A DNA stretch of 64,000 nt from Gammaproteobacteria bacterium (GCA_030066665.1 JASJBD010000006.1:1-64000), one strand, 5' to 3'; counted from the first letter of the stretch, positions 16,948 to 25,085 are shown. Notes: generated by a model not told the origin, from the letters alone. Numbers and translations: made by a program.

Positions 16948-17574
16948 CTAACTGCGAGCCAGGCTGATACTGAGACGTTCGCGCAGCGGGCTGGAGCGCG
17001 GAATATGCGCCAGCAGGAATTCCATCTGGTCGGCCAGTACGCGCCGACCCTTCAGGTAAATGTACTCCGCATAGGTCGGCGTGAACGGCACGGCGATCAG
17101 CTCCATGCCCGCCTGCTCCGGCGTGCGCCCGCCCTTGTGGTTGTTGCAGCGCCGACAGGCTGTCACGACGTTTTGCCAGACGTCCCCGCCACCCTGGCTC
17201 AGTGGCCTGATGTGATCGCGGGTCAGGTCACGCACCAGGAAGCGGTGCCCGCAGTACATGCACAGGTCGCCGTCCCGGCGGAACAGTGTCTTGTTGTTCA
17301 GGGGTGGCACGTAGCGATCGCGCAGTTCCGCGATGCCGTGGGTCCGGCCGATCGTCGCGACAATAGAGTTGACCTCGACGGAACTACGCAGGCCGGAGCG
17401 CGCATTCGTGCCGCCAAATATCTGAAACAGCGGCGTGCCGCAGGTATAGGCGACCTGCTCCGTGTGGTAAAGCCGCACGGCATCACGGTAATCGATCCAT
17501 TCCAGCGGCATGCCGGCGACGTCGGTGCGCAGCACCTGCTGGGACAGATCAAGGTTTCGAGCTTCAGTCAGCAT
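16948..17574 (-). CDS. HNH endonuclease family protein
   Basis: A 208-residue protein with a C-terminal HNH nuclease domain: LCMYCGHRF, DLTRDHIRPLSQGGGDVWQNVVTACRRCNNHKGG, that is, two zinc CxxC pairs around the catalytic His and Asn/His. The N-terminal half (VLRTDVAGMPLEWIDYRDAVRLYHTEQVAY) is shared with a widespread chromosomal HNH family that is not part of restriction systems; its target is unknown. The ATG at 17574 is chosen; an in-frame TTG lies three codons upstream. It is separated from the sigma-like gene by about 95 bp and divergent from the transhydrogenase operon. Confidence 0.85.
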   Translation of the reverse strand: MLTEARNLDLSQQVLRTDVAGMPLEWIDYRDAVRLYHTEQVAYTCGTPLFQIFGGTNARSGLRSSVEVNSIVATIGRTHGIAELRDRYVPPLNNKTLFRRDGDLCMYCGHRFLVRDLTRDHIRPLSQGGGDVWQNVVTACRRCNNHKGGRTPEQAGMELIAVPFTPTYAEYIYLKGRRVLADQMEFLLAHIPRSSPLRERLSISLARS

Positions 17575-17682
17575 GGTTTTCAACTGGGTCGTTGCGGATA
17601 TATTCCAAACTACGACGAATAAATCAACAAGCTAGCCGGTCACGCTAAGCGAAAGTCTATTAGATCATCAGCCCTGCCGCTT

Positions 17683-17711
17683 CTGACAGCAACTCTGACT
17701 CTATTTATGTC
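17683..17711 (+). promoter_or_regulatory. Candidate sigma-70 promoter for pntAA-pntAB-pntB
   Basis: CTGACA (five of six bases of the -35 consensus) and TATGTC (four of six of the -10) are separated by exactly 17 bases. The -10 lies about 80 bases before the pntAA start in a 218-bp gap. The gap also contains in-frame ATGs upstream of the chosen start. No transcription data are available. Confidence 0.3.
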
Positions 17712-17792
17712 ATGATTCGCCGTCGTCCAGCGCCGGGCCCTCATGTCCGGCCAGCGGCCACCAAGATAATCCAGCGAGACCGGGAGTTTTCC

Positions 17793-18923
17793 ATGGCACT
17801 GACCATCGGCGTGGTAACCGAAACCACGCCCGGAGAAACGCGCGTGGCGCTCGTACCCGAGGTACTGCGCAAGCTGACCGCGGCGGGTGCGCACGTCATG
17901 GTGCAGCAAGGCGCGGGTCTGGCGGCGCGGGTCCCGGACGAGGCTTTCGACGGGGCCGAACTGGCGGCCGATGCCGACAGCGTGCTGGCCGCGGCCGACG
18001 TCCTGCTGAAGGTCCAGCCGCCGACCGCCGCAGAGGTCGCGGGTCTGAAGTCTGGCGCCACAGTGATTGGATTCATGCAGCCTCATCAACAGGCCGACAT
18101 GATCCGGACCTTGTGTGACAGGAACGTGACCAGCTTCGCGATGGAACTGGTGCCGCGAATTTCGCGCGCGCAATCCATGGATGCGTTGTCATCCCAGGCA
18201 GCGGTTGCCGGGTACAAGGCCGTGCTGATCGGGGCCGCGGCCCTCGACAAGTTCATGCCGATGCTGACAACCGCGGCCGGCACGATCAGGCCGGCACAGG
18301 CCCTGGTCATCGGCGCCGGCGTTGCCGGGCTGCAGGCAATTGCAACGGCCCGACGTCTCGGCGCGGTCATCGAGGGATTCGATGTTCGCAGTGCCACGAA
18401 GGAACAGGTGGAATCCCTGGGCGCAAAATTTATCGACACGGGCGTCACGGCAGAGGGCGAAGGTGGTTATGCGCGTGAACTAACGGAGGAAGAGCGCCGC
18501 CAGCAACAGGAAGTGCTGGAGTCGCATATCGTCAAGGCCGACCTGGTGGTTACCACCGCGGCGGTCCCCGGCCGGCCCGCGCCGCGCATTATCAGCAAGG
18601 CGATCGTGGAACGTATGCACCCGGGCGCCGTCATCGTGGACCTCGCCGCTGAAAGTGGCGGCAACTGCGAATTGACGGAAGCCGGTGAGACGGTCCACTA
18701 CGGCGGCGTGACGATCATTGGCCCGATCAGCCTGGCCGCGACCGTTGCCCGCCATGCAAGCGAAATGTATTCGCGGAATTTATTCAATTTGCTACAGCCG
18801 GCAGTGGTTGACGGCGAACTCAAGATCGACTGGGACGATGAGGTGTTCGCCGGTGCTGTCCTCACGCGTGACGGCCAGATCTGCCACGAGCCGACACGCC
18901 AGGCTATTTCGGGAACAGACTGA
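17793..18923 (+). CDS. pntAA: NAD(P) transhydrogenase subunit alpha, part 1
   Basis: The NAD(H)-binding subunit (domain I) of the proton-translocating transhydrogenase, 376 residues, on the cytoplasmic side of the inner membrane. Seen: GVVTETTPGETRVALVPEV, VIGFMQPH, the Rossmann motif VIGAGVAGLQAIATARRLGAVIEGFDVR, and GYARELTEEERRQQ. I use the ATG at 17793 with GGGAG 8 bases upstream, since upstream residues are not family-like. The alpha chain is split into two genes, as in Rhodospirillum and many proteobacteria, unlike the single pntA of E. coli. Its last base overlaps the start of pntAB. Confidence 0.92.
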   Translation: MALTIGVVTETTPGETRVALVPEVLRKLTAAGAHVMVQQGAGLAARVPDEAFDGAELAADADSVLAAADVLLKVQPPTAAEVAGLKSGATVIGFMQPHQQADMIRTLCDRNVTSFAMELVPRISRAQSMDALSSQAAVAGYKAVLIGAAALDKFMPMLTTAAGTIRPAQALVIGAGVAGLQAIATARRLGAVIEGFDVRSATKEQVESLGAKFIDTGVTAEGEGGYARELTEEERRQQQEVLESHIVKADLVVTTAAVPGRPAPRIISKAIVERMHPGAVIVDLAAESGGNCELTEAGETVHYGGVTIIGPISLAATVARHASEMYSRNLFNLLQPAVVDGELKIDWDDEVFAGAVLTRDGQICHEPTRQAISGTD

Positions 18924-19231
18924 TGGATGCAAGTACGTTTTCACTCACGGGTTTTGCCGCGCTGTACATTTTCATGCTCGCGGCATTTACCGGCTACGAG
19001 GTCATCGCAAAAGTACCCGCGATTCTGCACACGCCGCTGATGTCCGGTTCCAACTTCGTGCACGGCATCGTGCTGGTCGGGGCAATGGTTGCGCTGGGTC
19101 ACGCGGAAACGCCGGCCGGTTACATCATTGGCTTCATCGGGGTGTTGCTCGGCGCGGGTAACGCCGTGGGTGGCTATGTCGTCACCGAGCGCATGCTCGA
19201 AATGTTCAAGAGCAGCGGGGAGAAGAAGTAA
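18923..19231 (+). CDS. pntAB: NAD(P) transhydrogenase subunit alpha, part 2
   Basis: The small membrane part of the alpha chain (102 residues), with three or four hydrophobic helices: FAALYIFMLAAFTGYEVIAKVP, NFVHGIVLVGAMVALGH and GYIIGFIGVLLGAGNAVGGYVVTERML. Together with PntB it forms domain II, the proton channel. The start overlaps the pntAA stop by one base and its stop overlaps the pntB start by one base (the TAATG pattern), so the three subunits are made in step. The GNAVGGYVVTERMLEMF end is typical. Confidence 0.92.
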   Translation: MDASTFSLTGFAALYIFMLAAFTGYEVIAKVPAILHTPLMSGSNFVHGIVLVGAMVALGHAETPAGYIIGFIGVLLGAGNAVGGYVVTERMLEMFKSSGEKK

Positions 19232-20613
19232 TGAGCGGCATGCTCTCCGCCAGCCTGCTGATCGAGGTCAGTTACTACGTCGCTGCGTTCCTGTTCATCA
19301 TGGGCCTCAAGAAGATGAGTTCCCCGGTGACGGCAGCCGGCGGCATCAAGTGGGCCGGGCTGGGCATGGTGGTCGCAACCGCGATCACCTTCCTGTATCC
19401 GGATATGCACAACTTCGTGCTGATGACGGCGGCGATTTTCATTGGCGGCGTGCTGGCGTGGTGGACCGGCAAGCGTGTCGCGATGACCGACATGCCGCAG
19501 ATGATCGCGCTTTACAACGGTATGGGAGGCGGCTCGGCCGCGGCCATTTCAGCGGTGGAGTTGCTGGGGGGACGCGAACTGGGTCCGGTGGTGACGACCC
19601 TCGCAGTGCTCGGCGGCCTGATCGGTTCCGTGTCGTTCTCCGGCAGCATCATCGCCTTCGGCAAGCTCCAAGGCCTGATCCGGAAGGATTTCCGCTTCCG
19701 CGGCCAGAACATTCTCAACCTCGTGTTCCTCGCCGCCGCCACCGCCATCGGCGTGACGATGATTGCGGCGGGCGCCGGCAACGCCAACGGCGTCGCGTTG
19801 ATGTTCGGCCTGGCGCTGGTGCTCGGCGTCACCATGACTCTGCCGATTGGCGGCGCCGACATGCCGGTGGTGATCAGTCTCTACAATGCACTGACCGGCC
19901 TGGCCGTGGCCTTCGACGGTTTCGTGATCGACAACGCGGCCATGATCATCGCCGGTACCGTGGTCGGATCCGCCGGTACCCTGCTGACGCAGCTGATGGC
20001 CAAGGCCATGAACCGGTCACTGGCGAACGTGCTGTTCAGCGGCTTTGGTGACACCGCGGGTGCAACCGGTGAAGTAACCGGGTCGATGAAGGCGATCGAA
20101 GCCAACGACGCCGCAATCATGATGGCGTTCGCCGAGAAGGTCCTGATCGTGCCGGGCTACGGCATGGCCGTGGCACAGGCGCAGCACAAGATCTGGGAAT
20201 TCTGTCAGCTATTGCAGGATCGCGGCGTGACGGTGAAGTTTGCGATCCACCCGGTCGCCGGCCGTATGCCGGGTCACATGAACGTGCTGCTGGCCGAAGC
20301 CGGCGTGCCGTACGACATCATTTACGACGAAGACGAAATCAACGCGGAGTTCGATACTACAGATGTCGCCCTGGTCATCGGCGCAAACGACGTGGTGAAT
20401 CCGGTTGCGCGCAGTGATCCGTCCAGCCCGATTTTCGGCATGCCGATCCTGAACGCCGACAAGGCGCGGAATTGCATCGTCGTCAAGCGCGGGCAGGGTG
20501 CCGGTTTCTCGGGCATCGAAAACGCGCTGTTCTTCCTCGACAACACCCGCATGTTGTACGGCGACGGGCAGGCCATGGCGTCGGCGCTGATTCAATCCGT
20601 CAAGGAATTATAA
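19231..20613 (+). CDS. pntB: NAD(P) transhydrogenase subunit beta
   Basis: A 460-residue subunit with about nine N-terminal membrane helices (proton channel) and a C-terminal cytoplasmic NADP(H)-binding domain III. Seen: PVTAAGGIKWAGLGM, ALYNGMGGGSAAAISAVELL, FDGFVIDNAAMIIAGTVVG, and in domain III VPGYGMAVAQAQH, VKFAIHPVAGRMPGHMNVLLAEA, VALVIGANDVVNP and NCIVVKRGQGAGFSGIEN. The length matches the family. It ends the operon; two bases after the stop begins a long perfect inverted repeat. The enzyme uses the proton gradient to make NADPH from NADH. Confidence 0.94.
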   Translation: MSGMLSASLLIEVSYYVAAFLFIMGLKKMSSPVTAAGGIKWAGLGMVVATAITFLYPDMHNFVLMTAAIFIGGVLAWWTGKRVAMTDMPQMIALYNGMGGGSAAAISAVELLGGRELGPVVTTLAVLGGLIGSVSFSGSIIAFGKLQGLIRKDFRFRGQNILNLVFLAAATAIGVTMIAAGAGNANGVALMFGLALVLGVTMTLPIGGADMPVVISLYNALTGLAVAFDGFVIDNAAMIIAGTVVGSAGTLLTQLMAKAMNRSLANVLFSGFGDTAGATGEVTGSMKAIEANDAAIMMAFAEKVLIVPGYGMAVAQAQHKIWEFCQLLQDRGVTVKFAIHPVAGRMPGHMNVLLAEAGVPYDIIYDEDEINAEFDTTDVALVIGANDVVNPVARSDPSSPIFGMPILNADKARNCIVVKRGQGAGFSGIENALFFLDNTRMLYGDGQAMASALIQSVKEL

Positions 20614-20614
20614 A

Positions 20615-20675
20615 CAGGGGGTCGAACCGAGGTTTCTGAACCGGATCTGATCAAAAACCTCGGTTCGACCCCCTG
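20615..20675. repeat. 61-bp palindromic element between pntB and DUF3106 gene
   Basis: Two perfectly complementary 21-base arms (20615-20635 and 20655-20675; CAGGGGGTCGAACCGAGGTTT and its complement) are separated by 19 bases. It fills almost the whole gap between two converging genes. The stem is too long and lacks a T-run for an ordinary intrinsic terminator, though it could still end or stabilise both transcripts. The GGGGTCGAACC-type arm looks like a dispersed REP-like palindrome, which is a family-level guess since only one clear copy lies in this window. Confidence 0.8.
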
Positions 20676-20682
20676 TGGATAA

Positions 20683-21228
20683 TTACGGCTGACCGCCGTT
20701 ACCGCCCTGTTGCCCCTGTTTCTGGCGACGCTGGGCCTCCTGGCGCATGCGCTCGCGCTGCTCGGGGGTCAGGTTCTGCCAGCGTTGCCGAAATGCTTCA
20801 CGCTGATCCGGCGTGAGGCTCTGCCACCGCTTTCGCATCTGCTGCCGCTGATCCGGCGGTAGCTGGCGGAATCGCTGAAACTGCTGTCGAACGCGAGCCT
20901 GCTGCTCGGGCGTCAGGTTCTGGTAACGCTGAAACTGCTGCCGCACGCGAGCCTGCTGCTCGGGCGTCAGGTTCTGCCAGCGCTTGAAGCGGTTGCGCGC
21001 CTGAGCGCGCTGCTGCGGCGGCATCTTCAACCACCGCTCGGCGCCCGCAGCGAGTCGCTGCTGTTGCGCGGGCGACAACTCGGCCCAGCGCTCCTGCGCG
21101 CCGCCCAGCATGCGCTGCTGCTCGGCGCTCAGTGAATCCCAGCTCAGGCCCTCGTCCGCCCAACCCAGGCCCGGCACTATGACGCACAGGCCGAGCAGCA
21201 CGATCAGCCGTCTAGTCCTGTGCATCAT
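20683..21228 (-). CDS. DUF3106-like exported protein with LTPEQ repeats
   Basis: A 181-residue exported protein: a signal peptide (hydrophobic LIVLLGLCVIVPGLGWADE) and then at least seven tandem modules of 15-18 residues of the form (L/P)(T/S/P)P(E/D/A)Q(Q/R), an amphipathic Arg/Gln-rich helix and a W or F near the end; two adjacent modules are nearly identical (NLTPEQQARVRQQFQR). The mature chain is strongly basic and ends in a QGQQGGNGGQP tail. DUF3106 is the closest family; the repeated LTPEQ resembles the LTxxQ motif of the CpxP/Spy periplasmic chaperones. The start is the first of two tandem ATGs at 21228 with GGAGAAAG upstream; it overlaps the preceding gene by 17 bp. Last gene of the ECF operon. 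Confidence 0.75.
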   Translation of the reverse strand: MMHRTRRLIVLLGLCVIVPGLGWADEGLSWDSLSAEQQRMLGGAQERWAELSPAQQQRLAAGAERWLKMPPQQRAQARNRFKRWQNLTPEQQARVRQQFQRYQNLTPEQQARVRQQFQRFRQLPPDQRQQMRKRWQSLTPDQREAFRQRWQNLTPEQRERMRQEAQRRQKQGQQGGNGGQP

Positions 21229-21451
21229 CAGCTTTCTCCGCCATGCGCGGCACCAATATATCGCCGGCTCCGTCCGGCGGCATGTCGTCAAAAAACTCTG
21301 TCCAGCCATCCTCGGCTTCGAGCGACAGAAACTCCAGAAATTCCTGGTCGAACTCCGCCTCGGATAGCTCGTCCGTCGACGCGGCATCGTCCGCTGCCAG
21401 CGCGGGGGCCACAGCCATCCACGCAGCCAGCATACTGAACCAACGGGTCAA
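21212..21451 (-). CDS. Small acidic exported protein of the ECF operon
   Basis: A 79-residue protein of unknown family: a signal peptide (TRWFSMLAAWMAVAPALAADD) and a highly acidic mature part (DELSEAEFDQEFLEFL, EDGWTEFFDDMPPDGAGD). I choose the TTG at 21451 because it overlaps the stop of the upstream gene (TTGA) and has GGAGG 7 bases before it; an ATG at 21433 would shorten the signal peptide and has no ribosome-binding site. The frame is open farther upstream only as a shadow. It lies between a putative anti-sigma gene and a basic repeat protein, so a regulatory or partner role in the periplasm is likely (inference). Confidence 0.65.
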   Translation of the reverse strand: MTRWFSMLAAWMAVAPALAADDAASTDELSEAEFDQEFLEFLSLEAEDGWTEFFDDMPPDGAGDILVPRMAEKADDAQD

Positions 21452-21825
21452 CCCGCGGCCTCCATGTCCATGCTCTCCGCAGCGAGCCAGACATAGAATT
21501 CCAGGTCTTCGAGCATGTCGAGGTTTTCCTCGGCGAAAATCACTTCGAGCTCCGGCGTGGTCGTTGCGGTGGGTATTTCGCCCGGCGCAGTCGGATCCGG
21601 CGCCGCGCGCCACAGGCTGATCGCTATCGCGCCAACCGCCGCTGCAGTTAACACGCCCCACAACGGCGTCAGACGTCTTGCCGACGACAACTCGTCGAGC
21701 GCTGCCTGCCGTGCGCGATTCAGTTTCGACCGCGTTGCTGCATCCAGGTCTTCTACACTGTCACGCAACAGCCCAGCGGCCCGCCGCTCGAAATCCGAAT
21801 GTTGTTCCTGTTGTGTGCTGTTCAT
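21448..21825 (-). CDS. Putative transmembrane anti-sigma factor
   Basis: A 125-residue protein without a recognised zinc anti-sigma motif. The N-terminal 50 residues are polar and helical (FERRAAGLLRDSVEDLDAATRSKLNRARQAALDEL), a single transmembrane helix spans about residues 54-73 (PLWGVLTAAAVGAIAISLWRA), and the C-terminal part is acidic with LDMLEDLEFYVWLAAES. That plan, and the ATGA overlap with the upstream ECF sigma gene, mark it as the likely cognate anti-sigma factor: cytoplasmic sigma-binding N-terminus, periplasmic sensor tail. The start is the ATG at 21825; sequence upstream of it belongs to the sigma gene in another frame. Confidence 0.65.
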   Translation of the reverse strand: MNSTQQEQHSDFERRAAGLLRDSVEDLDAATRSKLNRARQAALDELSSARRLTPLWGVLTAAAVGAIAISLWRAAPDPTAPGEIPTATTTPELEVIFAEENLDMLEDLEFYVWLAAESMDMEAAG

Positions 21826-22433
21826 GTCCAATGTTCTCCGAGACTCTCGCGCAACCGGTGTACCGCACGCGAGTAATGCGTCTTCACACTGCCGCTGGAG
21901 CAACCCATCGCCGCCGCCGTCGCCGCGACATCGAGGCCCTCCACGGTTCGCAACAGGAATGCCTGTTGCTGTCGAGCGGGAAGCGCCTGGATGGCTGCCT
22001 CCAGCTCCGACATCGCGCCGTCGATTGCAACGCGATGTTCCGGCTGCGCCTGTAAGCCGTCCGCCGCGCGAGCCACCGGGTCCGGCATGTCATCATCATC
22101 GCGGCGGTTGTCCAGCCAGCCGAATACTTTGCGACGAACTGTTTGACGCCGTTGGTGATCGCGAATCCGATTTTGCAGGATTCGGTAGAACAACGGCGCC
22201 CATTCGTCGGTCGGGCGTTCGCCGTATTTGCGGGCCAGGCTGATCATCGCATCCTGGACGATATCGAGAGCGTCATCGCCGTCGCCTACCGCAATCTGGG
22301 CGATGCGAAACGCGCGCTTTTCGACGCCCGCCAGGAAGCGGTCCATGGCCTGTCGCTGGTCCAGATTCAGCTTCTCCCGCTCGGCTGCCGCACTCGCGCC
22401 GTTCTCCATCAGGGACAGAGCCTGACCGTTCAT
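21822..22433 (-). CDS. ECF-type RNA polymerase sigma factor
   Basis: A 203-residue sigma-70 family factor. Region 2 is seen at about residues 33-105 (AFRIAQIAVGDGDDALDIVQDAMISLARKYG, APLFYRILQNRIRDHQRRQ), and region 4 at about 142-195 (IQALPARQQQAFLLRTVEGLDVAATAAAMGCSSGSVKTHYSRAVHRL), a complete helix-turn-helix. It heads a four-gene operon in which every junction overlaps. It should direct core polymerase to the promoters of an envelope or stress regulon and probably its own; I could not define a convincing autoregulated promoter in the 22434-22822 gap. The ATG at 22433 is used. Confidence 0.88.
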   Translation of the reverse strand: MNGQALSLMENGASAAAEREKLNLDQRQAMDRFLAGVEKRAFRIAQIAVGDGDDALDIVQDAMISLARKYGERPTDEWAPLFYRILQNRIRDHQRRQTVRRKVFGWLDNRRDDDDMPDPVARAADGLQAQPEHRVAIDGAMSELEAAIQALPARQQQAFLLRTVEGLDVAATAAAMGCSSGSVKTHYSRAVHRLRESLGEHWT

Positions 22434-22822
22434 AGCATACCCCTTGACCTGGCGAACGCCTGGTTACTCTCGACCGACACGCATCCATGCGCCGGGCCAA
22501 AACCAGCGTTCATTCGGGCAATATAACGTTGCCAACGGGATCCGGTTGACCGCGCGACGGGGGGTTTCGGCGACTGTTATTCACATCACCGTTCGATAGG
22601 GCGAGGCCTTAGACGCTGTTTCGCAACGTCGGCCGACGAATAGAATATAGCTACTTGTTTTATATAAATTTTTTCTTATCGGTCAAGAATTGATCAAATT
22701 GTTACATAACGCATTGGTATGCGGCTTGCGGCCGATTTGCCCCACGCTATCCACAGAGTTATCCACAAATCCTGTGGAAAAACCCTGCGCCAGCGGAACT
22801 TGCCCGGATCGGGGACTTGATC
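22434..22822. other. Intergenic regulatory region between ECF operon and priA
   Basis: A 389-bp gap with no credible gene. The left part is GC-rich and should carry the promoter of the sigma operon. Bases about 22630-22710 are sharply AT-rich (TTTTATATAAATTTTTTCTTAT and neighbours). The right part holds three DnaA-box-like 9-mers and leads into priA. This is the largest and most AT-rich gap in the window. Confidence 0.7.
22747..22781. promoter_or_regulatory. Cluster of three DnaA boxes
   Basis: CTATCCACA (22747-22755, one mismatch), TTATCCACA (22759-22767, perfect consensus) and TGTGGAAAA (22773-22781, the complement TTTTCCACA, one mismatch) lie within 35 bp. They flank an AT-rich tract on its priA side. 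This could be a DnaA-regulated promoter, a DnaA-titrating site, or part of a replication origin. Confidence 0.6.
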
Positions 22823-25018
22823 GTGCCTGAAACCATTCTGCGGGTTGCGCTGCCCACGCCGTTGATGCGCCTGTTCGACTACCTGCCACCGGACGACGGG
22901 CCCGAGCCGTCGCCGGGACAACGCGTACGTGTGCCGTTTGGTCGTAGCGAGCGCATCGGCATCATCACCGAGCTGACAGTAACGCCCTCGGTGCCAGTCG
23001 AAAGCCTGCGTCGCAGTAAGTCGGTTCTGGACGAACAGCCACTCCTCGATCCCGAGTTACGGCGACTGCTGGATTGGGCGTCGGGCTACTACCAGTATCC
23101 GCCCGGCGAAGTCTACGCAGCCGCACTGCCAGCAGCTTTACGTCGTGGCCGCGGACCTGCAACCGGGCACGAACGTTGGCAACCAACCACTAACTGTAGC
23201 GCCGATGATGTGGAACGCCTCGACAAGCGCGCCAGTTTGCAGCGCCGAGTGCTGGCAGCACTGTTGTCGTCGCCGGACGGACTCGACGCTGCCACTCTGG
23301 CGACCCACTCCGCGGGCTGGCGCAGCGCCGTCGATGCCCTTTGCGACAAAGGCCTCGTGGAGCGCAGTCGTGGCGAGCTGTGGCCGTCAACGCCGATCCC
23401 GGCGGGACAACCCGGCCCTCCGTTGAACCCGGCGCAGGTGCGGGCGGCCGCCGCGATTAATACCGCGAGAGCGTTCGCCGCTTTTTTGCTGGCTGGAGTC
23501 ACCGGCAGTGGTAAGACGGAGGTCTACCTGACCTGCATTGAAAAGCAGCTGCAGGCGGATCGGCAAAGCCTGGTGCTGGTCCCGGAAATCGGGCTGACAC
23601 CGCAATTGCTGGAGCGGTTTCAGTCCCGCCTGGGTATCCGGGTTGCGGTCCTGCATTCCGGCCTGAACGACAGCGAAAGACTGCTGGCCTGGACCGCCGC
23701 CGCAACCGGACAGGCCAAAGTGATCATCGGCACACGTTCGGCAATTTTTACGCCGCTACCCAAGCCCGGGCTGATCATCGTAGATGAAGAGCACGACGCG
23801 TCACTGAAGCAGCAGGAGGGCTTCCGTTACTCCGCCAGGGACCTGGCAGTGTGGCGCGCGCGCCAGCTGCGGATTCCGGTCGTGCTCGGATCTGCAACGC
23901 CGGCATTCGAAACGCTGGAGAATGCACAGTCAGGTCGATACGAACTCCTGGAACTACCAGAGCGACCCGGCACCGCGACTCACCCGAGCGTGCATCTCAT
24001 CGATCTGCGCCGGCATCCGGCGCGCGACGGATTGAGTGAACCGCTGCTGGCAAGGATCCGGCAGCACCTGGATGCCAACGGCCAGGTCCTGGTTTATCTG
24101 AACCGCCGCGGTTTCTCGCCCGTGCTGATGTGTACCGCCTGCGGCGCCATCGCGGAATGCGCACGCTGCGATGCGCGCATGGTGTATCACCGGCAACGCT
24201 CGCAGGTCATTTGTCATCACTGTGGCCAGCAGCGCACTGCACCGGAAGCCTGCCCCGACTGTGGCGAACCAATGCTGCCGGTCGGACAGGGAACCGAGCG
24301 CATTGAAACGGCCCTGCGTGAGGCCTTCCCGGATGACCCGCTGGTTCGCATCGACCGCGACACGACGCGCCGGCGCGGCGCGTTTGAGCGGGCGATCGCG
24401 GCTGTTCGCAGTGGCGAAGCGCGCATCCTGCTGGGCACCCAGATGCTGACGAAGGGGCACGACTTTCCGGACGTCACGCTGGTCGGCATCGTCGACGCGG
24501 ACCAGGGGCTGTTCGGCACGGATTTTCGTGCCGGGGAAAGATTCGCGCAGCTGTTCGTGCAAGTCTCGGGACGCGCCGGCCGCGCCAGCCGGCCGGGCGA
24601 GGTCTGTATCCAGACGCTTTACCCGGAACACCCGCTGCTGCGATTGCTGGTCGCGTCTGATTACCGCGCTTTTGCAACGCAGGCGATGGCGGAGCGGCGC
24701 CAGGCAGGCTGGCCCCCGTTCGGCTACCTCGCGTTACTGCGGGCCGAGGCCAGCCAGCGGCAACATGCCTTCGGCTTTCTCGAGGCCGCCCGTGCCCTCG
24801 CTGATGATGTCCGGCTGGACCAGGTCAGCCTGTTGGGTCCGGCACCGGCGCCCATGGAACGGCGCCAGGGACGTTACCGTGGCCAGCTACTGATTCGCGC
24901 GGACAGCCGCGCGCGGCTGCAAAGCTTCCTGCAAGCGTGGCGGCCCGGCCTGGACGAGCTCAGGGAAGCCCGCCGCGCGCGCTGGTCGCTGGATGTCGAT
25001 CCGGTCGAACTGTTCTAG
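22823..25018 (+). CDS. priA: Primosomal replication protein N' (helicase PriA)
   Basis: The replication-restart helicase, 731 residues. Seen: the N-terminal 3'-DNA-binding start PETILRVALPTPLMRLFDYLPP, Walker A AGVTGSGKTEVYL, DEEHD (IIVDEEHDASLKQQ), SATPAFETL, and the zinc-binding block with paired Cys (CTACGAIAECARC, CHHCGQQRTAPEACPDCG), then GTQMLTKGHDFPDVTLV and QVSGRAGRASRPGEV. I prefer the GTG at 22823, which gives the usual family N-terminus and has GGGGA 7 bases upstream; an in-frame TTG at 22817 is the alternative. It is followed by argS after 67 bp. Confidence 0.94.
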   Translation: MPETILRVALPTPLMRLFDYLPPDDGPEPSPGQRVRVPFGRSERIGIITELTVTPSVPVESLRRSKSVLDEQPLLDPELRRLLDWASGYYQYPPGEVYAAALPAALRRGRGPATGHERWQPTTNCSADDVERLDKRASLQRRVLAALLSSPDGLDAATLATHSAGWRSAVDALCDKGLVERSRGELWPSTPIPAGQPGPPLNPAQVRAAAAINTARAFAAFLLAGVTGSGKTEVYLTCIEKQLQADRQSLVLVPEIGLTPQLLERFQSRLGIRVAVLHSGLNDSERLLAWTAAATGQAKVIIGTRSAIFTPLPKPGLIIVDEEHDASLKQQEGFRYSARDLAVWRARQLRIPVVLGSATPAFETLENAQSGRYELLELPERPGTATHPSVHLIDLRRHPARDGLSEPLLARIRQHLDANGQVLVYLNRRGFSPVLMCTACGAIAECARCDARMVYHRQRSQVICHHCGQQRTAPEACPDCGEPMLPVGQGTERIETALREAFPDDPLVRIDRDTTRRRGAFERAIAAVRSGEARILLGTQMLTKGHDFPDVTLVGIVDADQGLFGTDFRAGERFAQLFVQVSGRAGRASRPGEVCIQTLYPEHPLLRLLVASDYRAFATQAMAERRQAGWPPFGYLALLRAEASQRQHAFGFLEAARALADDVRLDQVSLLGPAPAPMERRQGRYRGQLLIRADSRARLQSFLQAWRPGLDELREARRARWSLDVDPVELF

Positions 25019-25085
25019 GCGTCCGTGACATCATGCGGTACGGGCGGATTGGCTCTACAATGCGCCGTTTTCCCGGATCCTCGCC

